Of a stretch of DNA of 64,000 nucleotides, positions 10,291 through 23,161 are shown piece by piece. Made by a program: the position numbers and the translations under genes. How positions within the stretch are numbered: position 1 is the first letter of the stretch; each line of letters begins with the position of its first letter. Source of the stretch: Leptospira saintgironsiae (GTDB taxonomy: Bacteria > Spirochaetota > Leptospiria > Leptospirales > Leptospiraceae). Where the stretch lies: NCBI RefSeq assembly GCF_002811765.1, contig NZ_NPDR01000011.1:29096-93095 (forward strand), read 5' to 3'. Under the pieces are notes generated by a model that was not told the origin of the DNA, made no database searches, and saw only the letters and a program-made list of their open reading frames with translations.

Positions 10291-11837
10291 CTATTTACCG
10301 TTTGAGATCTTTATAGGAAGTATTATAGTAAAAACTGATCCTTTTCCCAACTCACTTTCTACGTTTATTGATCCGTTCATCAACTCCACGATCCTTTTGG
10401 TTAAAGCAAGCCCGAGCCCAGTTCCTTGAAATTGTCTATTCGCTCCACTATCTATCTGTTGGAATTCCTCAAAAATCCTTGCAAGGTCCTTTTCATCTAT
10501 ACCTATCCCTTCATCCTCAAATTTCATCCGGATAAAACCTTCGCCTTCCCCCTCCATACTCACTCTGATATTGCCGCCTTCATGACTGAACTTGACAGCA
10601 TTAGATAATAGATTATACAATATTTGTTTTATCTTTTGCGGATCTAATGTCACTAAATCTACAGATTCATTCACTTTTACTAAAAAATTAATTCCCTTCT
10701 TTCTTAATAATGGACGAAGAATAGAAGAAACTTCTTTGATCGCGTTGGATAAGGAGAATGTTTCCAAAAACAATTCCATCTTTCCGGATTCCACTTTTGC
10801 AAGATCCAGAACATCATTTATCAATTTTAAAAGATGATTCGCACTATTTAAGATATCCGTTAAGTATTCTTTTTGTTTTCCGTTTAAAGGCCCAGGCCGC
10901 TCATCAGAAAGTAATTCTGAAAAACCTATAATACCATTTAGCGGCGTCCTTAACTCATGGACATGTTTGCCAAAAATTCACTTTTTAATCTAGCTGTCTC
11001 CTTCATCCTTTCATTCTGTTCTTCTAATGCTGCTCTCCTGAATTCCTCTTGTAACTTCCTTTCTGTGATATCGCGAATAGAACTGGAAACTAACATACCT
11101 TCTTCCGTTTCCAATGGACTTAAGCTGATCTCTACTGGAAATTCTAATCCATTCTTCTTAAGTCCGTATAGTTCCAACCCACTTCCCATCCCTCTGACTT
11201 TTGGATCGTTGAAAAAGCCTATTCTGTTTTTTGGGTGATTTGCTCTAAATCTTTCAGGCACTAATACTTCTACAGGTTTGTGCAATAATTCTTCTCTGGG
11301 ATATCCGAATAACTTTTCTGCTTGGGAATTGATTAGAACTATATCTCCTCCTCGATTAACGATTATGACTGCATCCGGTGCAGATTCTAAAAGTCCTCTG
11401 AACTTTGCTTCTGCTTTGATCCTTTCTCTAATGTCGCGGATGGCACTTAATACTAATGTTGTTTCTTCTGTTCGATAAGGACTTAAGCTGATCTCCACTG
11501 GAAACTCAGTTCCATTGGATTTCCTACCAAATAATTCCGAACCGGCTCCCATGGATCTTGTCCTGGGTTGTGTGAAATAATGATCACGATGAGAAATATG
11601 GTTCTTTCTGAATCTATCAGGAAGAAGAATCTCTACAGGATGTCCCAAAAGTTCATCTATTTTGTAATCGAACATTTTAAGGCCCTGTTCGTTAACAAAT
11701 ACGATACTTCCAGAATCGTTTACCATTACAATGGAATCGGGCAAAGACTCAAGAAGTCCCTTAAATTTAGCCTCGATCAACTTTGCATCCTTCAAGGCTT
11801 TTTCGAATGTATTATCTTTTTCAGAAGGAGTCGCCAT
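10291..11837 (-). pseudogene. PAS-PAS-HisKA-HATPase histidine kinase, frameshifted at the H-box
   Basis: The 5' part (to 10950) encodes two closely similar PAS domains (about residues 25-145 and 150-270) and a coiled coil. It enters the HisKA domain at KSEFLANMS and then reads MS-stop. Adding one base between 10959 and 10958 (CC to CCC) restores the standard [13 protein letters not shown], and the frame then stays open without a stop through the N, G1 (DEGIGID) and G2 (GTGLGLALT) boxes to the stop at 10291. The lost base falls exactly at the phospho-acceptor His codon, so neither fragment could autophosphorylate normally. The start is uncertain: I prefer ATG at 11837; a TTG at 11897 is possible. 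A sequencing error in a short C run is a real alternative to a true mutation. Confidence 0.85.
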
Positions 11838-11996
11838 AATATTAGAAATTCGTATATTAGAGACAGGTAGAATACTTGGAAAAATTTTCCAAATCAAGCG
11901 GATTTCAAAAGATTAATATTGGAAAAAAATTATTATCCACTCGTACAAGAAAACGAAGGTACTCGTAAACGATTTAGGATATTCTAAAGGATCAGA

Positions 11997-12401
11997 TTAA
12001 GCGGGGTTTAATTTATCCACCCAAAGAGGACGGCTTCCTACAATTTCGGCGCCTACTTTAAAAAGTAGAATATATCTTCCTTCTTTTGGAAAAACCGCAT
12101 GGGGAATTGGGATCCCAATTTCAACAGGTTCGGAGCCGTTATTAACTCGGATATTTCCTCCGACTCCTATTACTTTTTCGCCAGAATCTGCATGTTCTAA
12201 CTCTAGAGAAAATTCATGGTCTCCTGGGGAAAGATTTGTGACACATACGTATATTCCCCAGGGAGGAAAAACTACGGGAAATTGTCCGGTAAAGAACTTA
12301 GTAAAAGTCCCTATAATACCTTTTTTCCCGTTGTCCTCCGAGATTACCCGATCCGCAAACACTAATGCTAATAGGACGGGCTCTCCCACGTTATTCGACA
12401 C
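11997..12401 (-). CDS. Small hypothetical protein downstream of sucA (DUF6941-like)
   Basis: A 134-residue soluble protein with no signal peptide. It opens with VLLALVFADRVISEDNGKKG and continues as what looks like a single all-beta, Ig-like domain (predicted strands around GIYVCVTNL, EFSLELEHADSG, EIGIPI, RYILLFKVGAE). From memory this resembles the DUF6941 family, but I cannot confirm that. It starts seven bases after the sucA stop, so it is probably the last gene of the sucB-lpd-sucA transcript. Its job is unknown; operon position alone is weak evidence for a role with the dehydrogenase. Confidence 0.6.
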   Translation of the reverse strand: MSNNVGEPVLLALVFADRVISEDNGKKGIIGTFTKFFTGQFPVVFPPWGIYVCVTNLSPGDHEFSLELEHADSGEKVIGVGGNIRVNNGSEPVEIGIPIPHAVFPKEGRYILLFKVGAEIVGSRPLWVDKLNPA

Positions 12402-12408
12402 CTAAGAT

Positions 12409-15186
12409 TCAGACCGAGTATGCGTCTGAAACTAGTTGTTCCTGTTCTTTAGTATGGACTTTCATATGTCCTGCAGCAGGGCTTGCAGATTCTTTTCTTC
12501 CAGCGTAGATGAGTTTTGTTCCGTTAGGAAGCAGGTCCTCGAATCTATCTCTTACAAATGTCCAAGCACCTTGGTTTTTAGGCTCTTCTTGGCACCAAAC
12601 AAAAGTTTTAGCGTTTTTGTAAGTTTTAAGTACTTCTTGGATCTCTTTCGCAGGGAAAGGATAAACCTGTTCAACTCGGATCAGCGCAGTGCTTTGCACC
12701 TTATTCTCTTCCCTATATTTTAGAAGATCATAATATACTTTTCCGAAACTGAAAACTACCTTCTCCACTTTATCTGCTTTGATCTCAGCTTGGTCAGGAA
12801 GAACTTCTCTAAACGCACCTTTTAATAGATCGTCTATAGGAGAAAGTGCTCCTGGGAAACGTAATAAAGATTTTGGAGTGAAGATAATCAGAGGTTTGCG
12901 GAAATTACGCAGTATCTGTCTACGAAGTAAATGGAAATACTGAGCGGCATTCGTACAGTTTGCTACTTGCATATTATTGTCCGCACATAGCTGTAAGAAT
13001 CTTTCGATCCTACCAGAACTATGCTCTGGTCCCTGTCCTTCGTATCCATGAGGAAGAAGTATCACAAGACCGGACATCCTCTGCCATTTCACTTCTGAGC
13101 TAGAAAGGAATTGGTCAAAGATCACCTGAGTATTATTTGCAAAATCACCGAACTGAGCTTCCCAAAGAACTAATGCACTTGGATCAGAAAGAGAATAACC
13201 GTATTCAAAACCTAAAACAGAAAACTCAGATAAGGAAGAGTTAACAACTTCTGCCCTAGCTTGTTTTTCTGATATATGATTTAGACCTACGTATTTTGCT
13301 CCTGAGTTGATATCCACAAGAACTGCATGTCTATGAGAGAATGTTCCGCGTTGGCTGTCCTGACCTGAAAGACGAACTCTAAATCCGTTTTCCAAGATCG
13401 AACCGAATGAAAGAGCCTCTGCCATTCCATAATCCAAAGAAGCTTTTCCTTCTGCCATTTCCTTGCGGCTTTGCAGAAGTTTTACTAATTTAGGATTTGG
13501 AGTGAAACCATCCGGAACTGTGGTGATCGCTTTTACAATACGATCAATTTGTTCCGCTAGTAGAGAAGTCGCAGTACCACTATCCAGAGGTTCTTTGGAA
13601 TATTTCGCCCAAACACCTTGCATAGTATCAACTTTCATCTTGATATCTTGTTCTTTTGCCCTTTGGAAAGAATCCTCTAAACCTTGAGCAGAACCATTCT
13701 TAATGAAGTCCAACTCTTCTCCGGTAATGTCACCGTCGTTTATCAGTTTTTTCTCATATAGCTGAGCAGTAGGAGGATGATTTTTGATGATGGAATACAT
13801 CTTAGGCTGAGTGAATGCAGGTTCGTCTGTCTCGTTATGGCCTAATCTACGGTAACAGATCAAATCTATGATAAAGTCTTTTTTGAACTTTTGGCGATAT
13901 TCCATTCCGAGTTTAGTCACTCGGTATACTGCTTCCGGATCGTCTCCGTTTACGTGAACGATTGGAATTTGATAACCTTTAGCGAGATCAGTTGCGTATA
14001 ACGTGGATCTGGATTCGTTAGGTAAAGTAGTAAATCCGATCTGGTTATTGATCACTATATGGAAAGTTCCACCAGTTGTATAACCGTCCAGGTTCATTAA
14101 GTTGATGGTTTCTGCCACCACACCCTGACCAGCAAACGCAGCATCTCCGTGAATAGTGATCGGCATAAATTTAGAACGATCAGCATCACCATATTGTTCT
14201 TGGCGAGCGCGAACAGATCCAGTAACAACTGGGTTCACCGCTTCCAAGTGACTTGGGTTGAACGCAAGAGAAAGTTTAACTTCTTTCCCGCTTGAAGTCA
14301 TTTTGCTATTCGAATATCCTAAGTGATACTTAACGTCCGCATAACTTCCAGCGCTCTTGTCTGCCTTCTCTTCGAATTCTGCGAATACTAAAGAAGCAGG
14401 TTTTTCGATCACGTTTACGAGTACGTTTAAACGTCCTCTATGCGCCATACCGATCACGAGTCCGTCCATTTTGAAACGTCCGGCTTCTTCTACGATCGTA
14501 TCGAGCATAGGGATCATACTTTCTCCTCCTTCTAAGGAGAAACGTTTTTTACCTACATATTTCTTTGCGAGGAATGTTTCCAAATGATCCGCTTGGAATA
14601 ATTTTTCGAAAAGTCTCAGACGTATACTTTTAGGAAGAGGTGCATGATATTCAGCAGACTCGATCTGATGTTGGAGCCATTCTCTTTCTTCGTCGTTTAC
14701 TAGATAATATTGCTCATAACCTACAGTGCTGCAATATGCTTTTTCAAACCAGGCTACAACATCTTTCAGTTTTGCACGACCCAGAGAAGGATTCTGTGTG
14801 TCGACTACCGTATCCAGATCCGCAGCAGTTAGATTTCCTAACTTAGATTCGATGAACTTGCGGTTCGGTTGAGAGATCCCAAGAGGATCTACATTCGCAG
14901 CTAAGTGTCCCTGTCTACGATACGCATTCAACAGGTTGATAATCCCCATCTCTCGGATGGATCCCGCCTGAGCGTCCGTAAAAGAAGTGGAAACGGCAGA
15001 TTTTCCGTTACCATTCCCGTTTCCGTTGGATCCGTTCTGAGAATATACTCCGTTAGTCTCTACTTCTTGGAAGAACAGAGACCATTCTTTGTCCAAAGAG
15101 TTCGGGTCCTTCTTAAACTTTTCATAAAGTTCTTCGAGTAATGCCCCGTTCTCTCCGTATAATGCCATCAATTGTTCGATTTTCAT
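12409..15186 (-). CDS. sucA: 2-oxoglutarate dehydrogenase E1 component
   Basis: A 925-residue thiamine-diphosphate-dependent decarboxylase of the usual SucA length. Family features are [17 protein letters not shown], the ThDP/Mg region [27 protein letters not shown], and the C-terminal transketolase-like [11 protein letters not shown] and [14 protein letters not shown]. The N-terminal segment ([20 protein letters not shown]...) is the E2-binding region. The enzyme decarboxylates 2-oxoglutarate and passes a succinyl group to the E2 lipoyl arm in the TCA cycle. A Gly/Asn-rich low-complexity linker ([12 protein letters not shown]) sits near residue 55. It is preceded by GGGGAG as ribosome binding site and lies 13 bases after lpd. 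Confidence 0.96.
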   Translation of the reverse strand: MKIEQLMALYGENGALLEELYEKFKKDPNSLDKEWSLFFQEVETNGVYSQNGSNGNGNGNGKSAVSTSFTDAQAGSIREMGIINLLNAYRRQGHLAANVDPLGISQPNRKFIESKLGNLTAADLDTVVDTQNPSLGRAKLKDVVAWFEKAYCSTVGYEQYYLVNDEEREWLQHQIESAEYHAPLPKSIRLRLFEKLFQADHLETFLAKKYVGKKRFSLEGGESMIPMLDTIVEEAGRFKMDGLVIGMAHRGRLNVLVNVIEKPASLVFAEFEEKADKSAGSYADVKYHLGYSNSKMTSSGKEVKLSLAFNPSHLEAVNPVVTGSVRARQEQYGDADRSKFMPITIHGDAAFAGQGVVAETINLMNLDGYTTGGTFHIVINNQIGFTTLPNESRSTLYATDLAKGYQIPIVHVNGDDPEAVYRVTKLGMEYRQKFKKDFIIDLICYRRLGHNETDEPAFTQPKMYSIIKNHPPTAQLYEKKLINDGDITGEELDFIKNGSAQGLEDSFQRAKEQDIKMKVDTMQGVWAKYSKEPLDSGTATSLLAEQIDRIVKAITTVPDGFTPNPKLVKLLQSRKEMAEGKASLDYGMAEALSFGSILENGFRVRLSGQDSQRGTFSHRHAVLVDINSGAKYVGLNHISEKQARAEVVNSSLSEFSVLGFEYGYSLSDPSALVLWEAQFGDFANNTQVIFDQFLSSSEVKWQRMSGLVILLPHGYEGQGPEHSSGRIERFLQLCADNNMQVANCTNAAQYFHLLRRQILRNFRKPLIIFTPKSLLRFPGALSPIDDLLKGAFREVLPDQAEIKADKVEKVVFSFGKVYYDLLKYREENKVQSTALIRVEQVYPFPAKEIQEVLKTYKNAKTFVWCQEEPKNQGAWTFVRDRFEDLLPNGTKLIYAGRKESASPAAGHMKVHTKEQEQLVSDAYSV

Positions 15187-15199
15187 GATCGGATCTCCC

Positions 15200-16603
15200 C
15201 TAAGCGTGAATTGCCCACTTGTCTACGGCCATTGCGGCCTCTTTTACGACTTCGGACAATGTAGGATGTGCGTGGAAAGAACGTGCTATATCTTCTGAAG
15301 AAGCACCGAACTCTACTGCAACCGCAAGTTCAGCGATCATATCCGAAGCTCTAGGTCCGAACACAAACGCTCCTAATACCTTATCCGTTTTTTTATCTGC
15401 TAAAATTTTGACTTGGCCTTCCGCTTCGTTCATAGCCTTAGCTCTTGCATTAGGCTTGAATAATGACTTACCAACTTTGTATTCTACACCGGCAGCTTTT
15501 AGTTCTTCTTCACCTTTTCCAACCCAAGCCATTTCAGGCCAGGTATAGATAATGCTTGGAACCGCAGCGTAATTAACATGTCCGGATTGACCTGCGAGTA
15601 ATTCAGCAAGTGCAACACCTTCTTCTTCCGCCTTATGAGCAAGCATAGGTCCGTCGATTACGTCCCCGATTGCGTAGATACCAGCCGCGCTAGTTTGGAA
15701 ATGAGAATCTACTTTGATCCTTTTTCTTTCTGTTAATTGGACCCCGGCAGCTTCTAATCCGATCCCATCGATAAATGGTTTACGGCCGACTGCCACAAGC
15801 ACAACGTCCGCATCCAGTTCGGATTCTTTTCCATCAGGTGCAGCAATCTTTACTTTAGCACCTGATTTAGAAGCAGTCGCCCCTAATACTTTATGTTCGA
15901 ATAAGAAATTAAAACCTTGGGACTCTAAACTTCTTTGCAGCAAGCTACCAAAAGATCTGTCTACTGTAGGAAGAAGCCCTGGTAGTAGTTCCACCACTGT
16001 GACTTCTGCCCCGAGTCTTCCCCAAACGGAACCTAACTCCAAGCCGATGACCCCAGCACCGATCACTACCAGTTTTTTAGGAACTGATCTTAAATCGATT
16101 GCATGGTCAGAAGTGATGATCGTTTTTCCATCCACAGGTAAACCTGGGATATCTATTGGAACAGATCCTGTTGCCAAAACGATATGTTTTGCACTAAGAA
16201 CTTCTTTTTTGCCGTCAGCGAGAGCAACTTCTACCTGGCCGCCTCCGAGCAATTTCCCAAAACCCTCATAACGAGTGATCTTGTTCTTTTTCATCAAGTA
16301 GTCTACACCGTCTGTGACTTCCTTAACGATAGTGTTCTTACGTTCCATGAGTTTGTTTAAGTCCAGAGTAACTTTGCCAACTCCGATCCCATGGATATCA
16401 GTCTTATGTAAAACTTTATGATATTCTTCAGAAGAATCCAAAAGCGCCTTGGAAGGAATACAACCTACGTTCAAGCAGGTTCCCCCCAAGGTTTTTCTTT
16501 TTTCGATGATCCCGGTTTTAAGCCCTAGTTGGGCCGCTCGGATCGCCCCCACATAACCTCCGGGTCCCGATCCGATCACTAATACGTCGTATTGTTCCGC
16601 CAT
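15200..16603 (-). CDS. lpdA: Dihydrolipoyl dehydrogenase (E3)
   Basis: A 467-residue flavoprotein disulfide reductase. It has the FAD-binding [17 protein letters not shown] at the N-terminus, the redox-active disulfide in [13 protein letters not shown] (residues about 40-52), the NAD-binding [17 protein letters not shown] near 180, the second FAD motif [17 protein letters not shown] near 310, and the C-terminal catalytic HAHPTLSE. E3 reoxidises the dihydrolipoyl arm with NAD+. It lies between sucB and sucA in one minus-strand operon, with gaps of 15 and 13 bases, so it probably serves 2-oxoglutarate dehydrogenase first and may be shared with other lipoyl complexes. Confidence 0.97.
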   Translation of the reverse strand: MAEQYDVLVIGSGPGGYVGAIRAAQLGLKTGIIEKRKTLGGTCLNVGCIPSKALLDSSEEYHKVLHKTDIHGIGVGKVTLDLNKLMERKNTIVKEVTDGVDYLMKKNKITRYEGFGKLLGGGQVEVALADGKKEVLSAKHIVLATGSVPIDIPGLPVDGKTIITSDHAIDLRSVPKKLVVIGAGVIGLELGSVWGRLGAEVTVVELLPGLLPTVDRSFGSLLQRSLESQGFNFLFEHKVLGATASKSGAKVKIAAPDGKESELDADVVLVAVGRKPFIDGIGLEAAGVQLTERKRIKVDSHFQTSAAGIYAIGDVIDGPMLAHKAEEEGVALAELLAGQSGHVNYAAVPSIIYTWPEMAWVGKGEEELKAAGVEYKVGKSLFKPNARAKAMNEAEGQVKILADKKTDKVLGAFVFGPRASDMIAELAVAVEFGASSEDIARSFHAHPTLSEVVKEAAMAVDKWAIHA

Positions 16604-16618
16604 ACTTATTAGACTTCC

Positions 16619-17869
<1,251 letters not shown>

Positions 17870-18010
17870 CTTGATCCTACGGAGGTCGGTGTATACGTCC
17901 CATTCCGGGACCGCCTCCATTTCACTTTCGGAAAGCTGAAAAATTCTGTAAAGTCGTTCTTGTCAAATCGGTGTTTTGGATGAATTTTCCCGAAATCACG
18001 CTAAGGTTTT

Positions 18011-20467
18011 TTAGTCCGCTTGCGGTTTAAATTTACGTTCCGTTTTTCCGATCTCTTCGTCGCTGATCTGGTATTCCAATTGCAGGAATTCTCTAAAATC
18101 TATTGACTTATGATGGTCCCGATCTCCGTCGCATTGGCGATTCGGTTGGACCGATTTTGTCACACCAGCCACTGTAATCGGCTTTAAAGTCAAGTTCTGG
18201 GTAACAGGACATACTCCCGGTTTAGGAGACAATCCATTATACGCACAGGTTCCTCCACCTTGCACTTCTTCAGGCTGCGGATCCAGACCATGCTCATCCT
18301 CGAAAGTAGGATAATTTTCACCGTTATAAAAACGACGGTACATTTTTCCCCAAATAGGAACCGCAAGAACTCCTGCAGCCTGACCTCTTCCGAGTGAGAT
18401 AGAACTCTTATCAAATCCAAGCCAAATGACAGTGGTTAATTTTGGATCGAATCCGCAGTACCATGCATTTGTAAAAGAAGAAGTGGATCCTGTTTTTCCA
18501 GCAGCAATTCCTTTGTAATTTCCTTGGTCAGGAGAATGGAGTCCGTTTGCGGCAGTCCCTCCCATAGCAACCATGGTTAACATTTTACGAAGAATATAGG
18601 CTGTTCCTTCGCTGATGATTTGGATAGAACCGTCTTCTGCTTCTTTATCTAATTCTTCTCGAACTTTTAGTTCTTCGTTATAAATTACATTTCCTGACTG
18701 ATCGATCACATATCGAACAGAAAGTGGGATCACATTTCTTCCCTTATTTGCGATAATAGAATATCCCACTGCCATTTCGTAAGGAGAAAGTTCAGCAATT
18801 CCTAAAGCAAGTGCAGGGCTTGGCATAAATCTGCTCTTATCAGCTTTTGTTAAGCGAGAAGCAAAATCTATAACAGCATCGGCTCCGGTTCTCAAAAGAA
18901 CCTGAACGGAAACGATATTTAAGGACATGGAAAGAGCTCTAGAAAGAGGAACCATCCCTTGGAAATCTCCGTCGAAATCCTGAGGAGACCAACCTTCTCC
19001 TTCTTCCGTTAAGGTAGTGAGTGGGGCATCCATGATCCCTGTTCCGGACCCGACGACTCTTTCCGCAATCGCAGCACCATACACGAAAGGTTTGAAAGAA
19101 GATCCAGTCTGTCTTCTCGCTTGGACTGCGCGGTTAAATTGGTTTTTAGGAGTGAATTCATAACCTCCGACCATAGTTTCTATATAGCCATTGGTATGAT
19201 CTATTGTGATAGCAGCACCTTCTACGTGAAGGTTTTTACCGAATACCGCCGATCTTTTCTGGAATTCAGTGAATGCAGCAGATTCATTATCTGCAGGAAG
19301 AAGTAAACTGAGAACATCTGCTGAATCGATAAGTTCTTTTTCGAGTGCAACTCTGAAGTTGGCCTTATCATCCAAACGGCTTACAAAAGTAGGAGCCACA
19401 GGGAATAAGGAACCAATAAAATTATAAAGTCCGACAAGTCCTCGATCCGCACCACCAGCATAATTTACTGTTACACCTGAAACCAGGTCATCGTGTTTTT
19501 TGAGAGCCTTACGAAGTTCGTCTTGAGCGATTTCCTGTTTACGGATATCCAGAGTGGTGTAAATTTTAAGACCACCACTATAAATCCGATCTTCTCCCAA
19601 TTCCTTTAATAATCTCTGTCTTACAAATTCAGTAAAATGGGGAGCCCTGTTCAGCTTGGTACCCCAAGTAGATTGAGAAGGAGATTGAGTAATTACGATC
19701 GGCCAGTATTTTTCCCAGAATTCATCATGGATGCTTTGGACCTTATCACTCGGAACAAATCCCTGAGAAGCCATAAGTTTAAGAACTTCTATATGAGCTC
19801 TTTTAGAAGCCGCCGGATTTTTATAAGGAGAATAATCTACAGGAGCCTTAGGGAGTCTTGCAAGAAGTGCAGCCTCTGCCACATCTAAGTCAGAAACATC
19901 CTTATGAAAATACACATCTGCTGCAGAAGCAAGACCTGTCGTTCCATGTCCTAGGTATATTAAGTTAAAATAAATTTCTAATATTTCTTCTTTAGAATAT
20001 TCTTGTTCGATCTGAAGAGTAAACAGAGCTTCTACGAATTTACGAATAAAAGATTTTTTCCGGTTATTTAAAACAGTTTTGGCTAACTGTTGAGTAAGAG
20101 TGGATCCACCCTGTTTGATCCTTCCTGAGATCACATTGACTGCTGCCGCGCGAAGGATTGCAGAGAAATCTATCCCAAAGTGATTGAAAAAATTATTATC
20201 TTCTACCGAAAGGAATGCTTGTATCACATGAGGAGGAATATCTTGGTATTTTAGAAGTTGTTGTTTATGGCGATACAACTCTGCATACACCACACCATTG
20301 ATATCATATAAACGAGTTGGAGTAGTTGGCTGGTAGGAAGCAAGAATTGCAAGCTCCCCTCCCTCATCCACTTCTGCGATAATGTATCCGAAAAATAGAC
20401 CGCCTAGTAAGGCTAATACCAAAAGTGTTTTTGTAGCTCTGTGAATTCCTTCGCTAAATAGATTCAT
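18011..20467 (-). CDS. mrcA: Class A penicillin-binding protein 1A
   Basis: An 818-residue bifunctional peptidoglycan synthase. After a membrane anchor (about residues 13-30) comes the glycosyltransferase domain with the catalytic [13 protein letters not shown] and [11 protein letters not shown]. The transpeptidase domain has the active-site serine in TGSSFKPF (S-x-x-K), SLN as the second motif (SMSLNIVSV), and KTGSTSSF as the third. It therefore can both polymerise glycan strands and crosslink them. The start overlaps the stop of the upstream MBL-fold gene by four bases (ATGA), so translation is coupled. The C-terminal tail after about residue 740 contains several Cys and is not conserved in the family as I know it. 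Confidence 0.95.
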   Translation of the reverse strand: MNLFSEGIHRATKTLLVLALLGGLFFGYIIAEVDEGGELAILASYQPTTPTRLYDINGVVYAELYRHKQQLLKYQDIPPHVIQAFLSVEDNNFFNHFGIDFSAILRAAAVNVISGRIKQGGSTLTQQLAKTVLNNRKKSFIRKFVEALFTLQIEQEYSKEEILEIYFNLIYLGHGTTGLASAADVYFHKDVSDLDVAEAALLARLPKAPVDYSPYKNPAASKRAHIEVLKLMASQGFVPSDKVQSIHDEFWEKYWPIVITQSPSQSTWGTKLNRAPHFTEFVRQRLLKELGEDRIYSGGLKIYTTLDIRKQEIAQDELRKALKKHDDLVSGVTVNYAGGADRGLVGLYNFIGSLFPVAPTFVSRLDDKANFRVALEKELIDSADVLSLLLPADNESAAFTEFQKRSAVFGKNLHVEGAAITIDHTNGYIETMVGGYEFTPKNQFNRAVQARRQTGSSFKPFVYGAAIAERVVGSGTGIMDAPLTTLTEEGEGWSPQDFDGDFQGMVPLSRALSMSLNIVSVQVLLRTGADAVIDFASRLTKADKSRFMPSPALALGIAELSPYEMAVGYSIIANKGRNVIPLSVRYVIDQSGNVIYNEELKVREELDKEAEDGSIQIISEGTAYILRKMLTMVAMGGTAANGLHSPDQGNYKGIAAGKTGSTSSFTNAWYCGFDPKLTTVIWLGFDKSSISLGRGQAAGVLAVPIWGKMYRRFYNGENYPTFEDEHGLDPQPEEVQGGGTCAYNGLSPKPGVCPVTQNLTLKPITVAGVTKSVQPNRQCDGDRDHHKSIDFREFLQLEYQISDEEIGKTERKFKPQAD

Positions 20468-21417
20468 ACGAGTTTGAATTTCATTCCTTCTCTAGCCAGT
20501 ACAATGGATAGGTCCTTAGCTCCAAGATTTTCAGCATGGGTTCTGGCGTCATCCAAGATGATGGCTAAAATTTCGTCAGAATAGGCAGGTTCATGGTGGG
20601 TCAAAGCCAGTTTTTTGACCTCCCAAGAAGAAGCACAATTAACCGCCATTGTATAAGAAGTATGGCCCCAATCGAATTTTTGAAAGGATTCGTCCAAAGT
20701 GTACTGAGCGTCCAAAATCAAAAGATCTGCACCTTTAAAGAATGGTTTTTGCTCTTGGATTAAAGGAAAATCCTCACCATTATACTCAGCGTCAGTGGCA
20801 AAAATAAAACTTTTCCCATTTTCGGTGAATTTGTAAGCGATGGAGCCTCCGGGATGTTTAAGAGCGATCCATTCTATCTTAACTCCGCCGATTTCCAGGA
20901 CTTCTCCCTTTTCTAGCCTATGAAAATTTCTTTCTGAACCAAAATGATCGAAATGGATTGGGAAAAATCTTGGCTCTTGTTGGTATTTTAATCTTTCGGG
21001 AAGATCTTCTAAGGGAGAATAGAAGGTAAACTTATTTCCAGGAATGTATAACGGTTTGAAAAACGGGATCCCATGGATATGATCCCAGTGGGTATGAGTG
21101 AAAAATACGGAAGCTTCTCCCTTTCCTTGCCCGAATTTTTCTCGGACTAAATCCTCTCCCAGGACTCTTGCACCTGTTCCGAGATCTACAACCAGCTCCA
21201 CCCCGGAAGAACCAATGATCCGAACGCAGGTAGTATTTCCGCCGACCACATAATTCAAAGGCTCAGGCAACCCGTCGAACCATTCTTCGGGAGAAGAGAA
21301 AGCTTTTCCCTCCGACTTGGCGACAAGTCTCAATATGGAAATTACTTTCTCCCTGTATTCCTCGTTTGATAAGGGGGCAGGAATAGAGCCCCGGACTCCG
21401 TACAAGAAGATTTCCAT
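20464..21417 (-). CDS. MBL-fold metallo-hydrolase
   Basis: A 317-residue protein with no signal peptide. It carries the metallo-beta-lactamase signature HTHWDHIHG (HxHxDH), preceded by [11 protein letters not shown]. Later ligands appear to be His in LKHPGGS, Asp in FATDAEYN or LILDAQYT, and His in [10 protein letters not shown]. Its overall shape resembles the RNase Z / PhnP-like branch that acts on phosphodiesters, but the substrate cannot be told. It overlaps mrcA by four bases, which is consistent with co-translation; a functional link to wall synthesis is only an inference. Confidence 0.85.
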   Translation of the reverse strand: MEIFLYGVRGSIPAPLSNEEYREKVISILRLVAKSEGKAFSSPEEWFDGLPEPLNYVVGGNTTCVRIIGSSGVELVVDLGTGARVLGEDLVREKFGQGKGEASVFFTHTHWDHIHGIPFFKPLYIPGNKFTFYSPLEDLPERLKYQQEPRFFPIHFDHFGSERNFHRLEKGEVLEIGGVKIEWIALKHPGGSIAYKFTENGKSFIFATDAEYNGEDFPLIQEQKPFFKGADLLILDAQYTLDESFQKFDWGHTSYTMAVNCASSWEVKKLALTHHEPAYSDEILAIILDDARTHAENLGAKDLSIVLAREGMKFKLV

Positions 21418-21514
21418 CTTAGGAACATTTACTATATTTCGCCCAAACTGTCAAAGGAAACAAAATTCGGATTTAGGTTGTCGTTCGAAAGGAAAAAAGA
21501 AAACTAGGAAGGCA

Positions 21515-22354
21515 ATGGCGTCTTTCTCTAGCGGATTCGGTGTCTCAACCTCTCCCCTCGTTCGTAAACTTTTGATCTTAAATATAGCGATTTTCGGGAT
21601 AGAGTTTCTTCTAAGCCTGATCGCCCCTTCTGTTCTTTTGGCCATCCTAGGGCTATTCGGACTGACTCCAGGACTCGTCCTAGAAAAGTTTTTCGGCTGG
21701 CAGTTACTGACTTACAGCTTCTTCCATTCCCCAAATATGTTAATCGGATTCTTATTCGAGATGTTCGCATTTTGGATGTTCGGCTCAGCACTTGAATCTC
21801 ATTGGGGAGCCAGAAATTTTTTACGTTATTTTATGTTCTGTATCTTCGGAGGTGGGGTCGCAACGATACTCGCCTCTTTATTCGGATTCCAACAAGGGAC
21901 AGTGCTTGGGATTTCCGCAGTTCTATACGGACTTATCACGGCTTACGCATTGATTTGGCCGAATAGAGAACTTTTGTTTTGGGGAATTTTCCCGATCAAA
22001 GCAAAATATCTGGCAGTTTTAATATTACTCGTCCTAGTACTTTTAGGACTACAATCAGGAACTCCAATTGCAAACGGAATAGGCGGCTTCGCTGCTGGAG
22101 CAATTTACTTTCTATATTATACTAAAGTAAAGTATAGATTCGGGATCAAATTCCCAAGCTTCTCTTTTTCCAGATGGAGACAAAAAAGAAAGATGGTTCG
22201 CTGGCAAGAAGAGATGAAAACCAGAGAAGAAGCAAAGGAAGAAGTTGATCGTCTTTTAGAAAAAATTTCTAAAGAAGGAATGAATTCTCTTAACAAAAAA
22301 GAGAAAAAATTCCTGAAAGAAGCTTCGAGTAAATATTACGAAGCGAAAGATTAA
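21515..22354 (+). CDS. Rhomboid-family membrane protein, probably catalytically impaired
   Basis: I chose the ATG at 21515, preceded by AGGAAGG; the upstream in-frame extension is read from the divergent MBL gene. The 279-residue product has six membrane segments (about 25-215) and a charged cytoplasmic C-terminal tail (KRKMVRWQEEMKTREEAKEE). The rhomboid serine motif is present as GISAVLYG (S134) and WGARNFLRYF is in the expected place. In the last membrane segment the catalytic His expected before GG is absent: the sequence reads NGIGGFAAG (187-195), with Gly in its place. Rhomboids need a Ser-His dyad, so this may be a pseudoprotease that binds membrane clients. Confidence 0.75.
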   Translation: MASFSSGFGVSTSPLVRKLLILNIAIFGIEFLLSLIAPSVLLAILGLFGLTPGLVLEKFFGWQLLTYSFFHSPNMLIGFLFEMFAFWMFGSALESHWGARNFLRYFMFCIFGGGVATILASLFGFQQGTVLGISAVLYGLITAYALIWPNRELLFWGIFPIKAKYLAVLILLVLVLLGLQSGTPIANGIGGFAAGAIYFLYYTKVKYRFGIKFPSFSFSRWRQKRKMVRWQEEMKTREEAKEEVDRLLEKISKEGMNSLNKKEKKFLKEASSKYYEAKD

Positions 22355-22366
22355 ATTTGGCACCTT

Positions 22367-23161
22367 TCACTCGAAAGAAAACAACTGCTGATACCCCATC
22401 TTAAATCCTTGGTCGTAAGTATTATCCTTTCTCATTCCGTATAAACCGCTAAAGAAAACTCTTCCTCCATCTCCGATCTTGTATTGAACTCCTGGATGAA
22501 GATTGAATGAATCAGAACGAGGAGTTGCAATCGTATCCTCTACTGCCATACGATAGGTAGTCTCCAGAAGGAGGATCCAGTTCGAATTTGTTTCGTAAGA
22601 CAAAGTTGCTCCCGCTTCCATATACCGATAATATTTATCTTGGACAGGATCTCTAAATCTGGAATCAGTTTCTCTTTCGTATAAACCGAATGCTTGGAAC
22701 TTAGTTCTACCAAAATCTAAGACAAAACCAAGATGAGGGCGAACCAACATTAGATCAGGATTCCTTTCTCCGATCCAAGGTTCAGATGTAGAAGGTCCGT
22801 AAACGTTTACACCTCCTCCTATTGAAAATATCCCGAAAGTGAAAAATGTTTTTAAGCCAGCCTTCCATCTATCCCAGCCACTCCATGGCGTAGCTTGGGT
22901 AGCATATTGATCTACATATCCGTAACCCGCAGAAACAGAAAAATGATCCCCTAATTTCAATTCCCCATCCAGAGAAATATTTCTATTCCGGTCATAATCC
23001 TTAGAATTCCTGTATTCTTTCGCGTCTGCACTGATTACAAAAATATTATATACCCCAACAGACTGACCCCATACAGGATAAGGGATCACGGTTTTATCGG
23101 ACCCTAAAATTTCCGCGAGAGGGTTTAGGAATATTAGAAGGAACAAGAATCGATACTTCAT
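22367..23161 (-). CDS. Predicted outer-membrane beta-barrel protein
   Basis: A 264-residue protein with a signal peptide (MKYRFLFLLIFLNPLAEILG) and then alternating amphipathic strands rich in Tyr, Phe, Trp and Gly (FSVSAGYGYVDQY, GIFSIGGGVNVYG, YMEAGATLSYET, NWILLLETTYRMAV). It ends in a C-terminal aromatic residue context (MGYQQLFSFE). This pattern suggests a small outer-membrane barrel; the family is not recognised. The start overlaps the stop of the SGNH lipoprotein gene by four bases, so the two are co-transcribed. Confidence 0.65.
   Translation of the reverse strand: MKYRFLFLLIFLNPLAEILGSDKTVIPYPVWGQSVGVYNIFVISADAKEYRNSKDYDRNRNISLDGELKLGDHFSVSAGYGYVDQYATQATPWSGWDRWKAGLKTFFTFGIFSIGGGVNVYGPSTSEPWIGERNPDLMLVRPHLGFVLDFGRTKFQAFGLYERETDSRFRDPVQDKYYRYMEAGATLSYETNSNWILLLETTYRMAVEDTIATPRSDSFNLHPGVQYKIGDGGRVFFSGLYGMRKDNTYDQGFKMGYQQLFSFE

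Noticed and set aside
15714..16271. 185-residue plus-strand frame inside lpdA
   Set aside because: It is the antisense of a well-supported dehydrogenase gene; it is Ser/Pro-rich as expected from a shadow frame.
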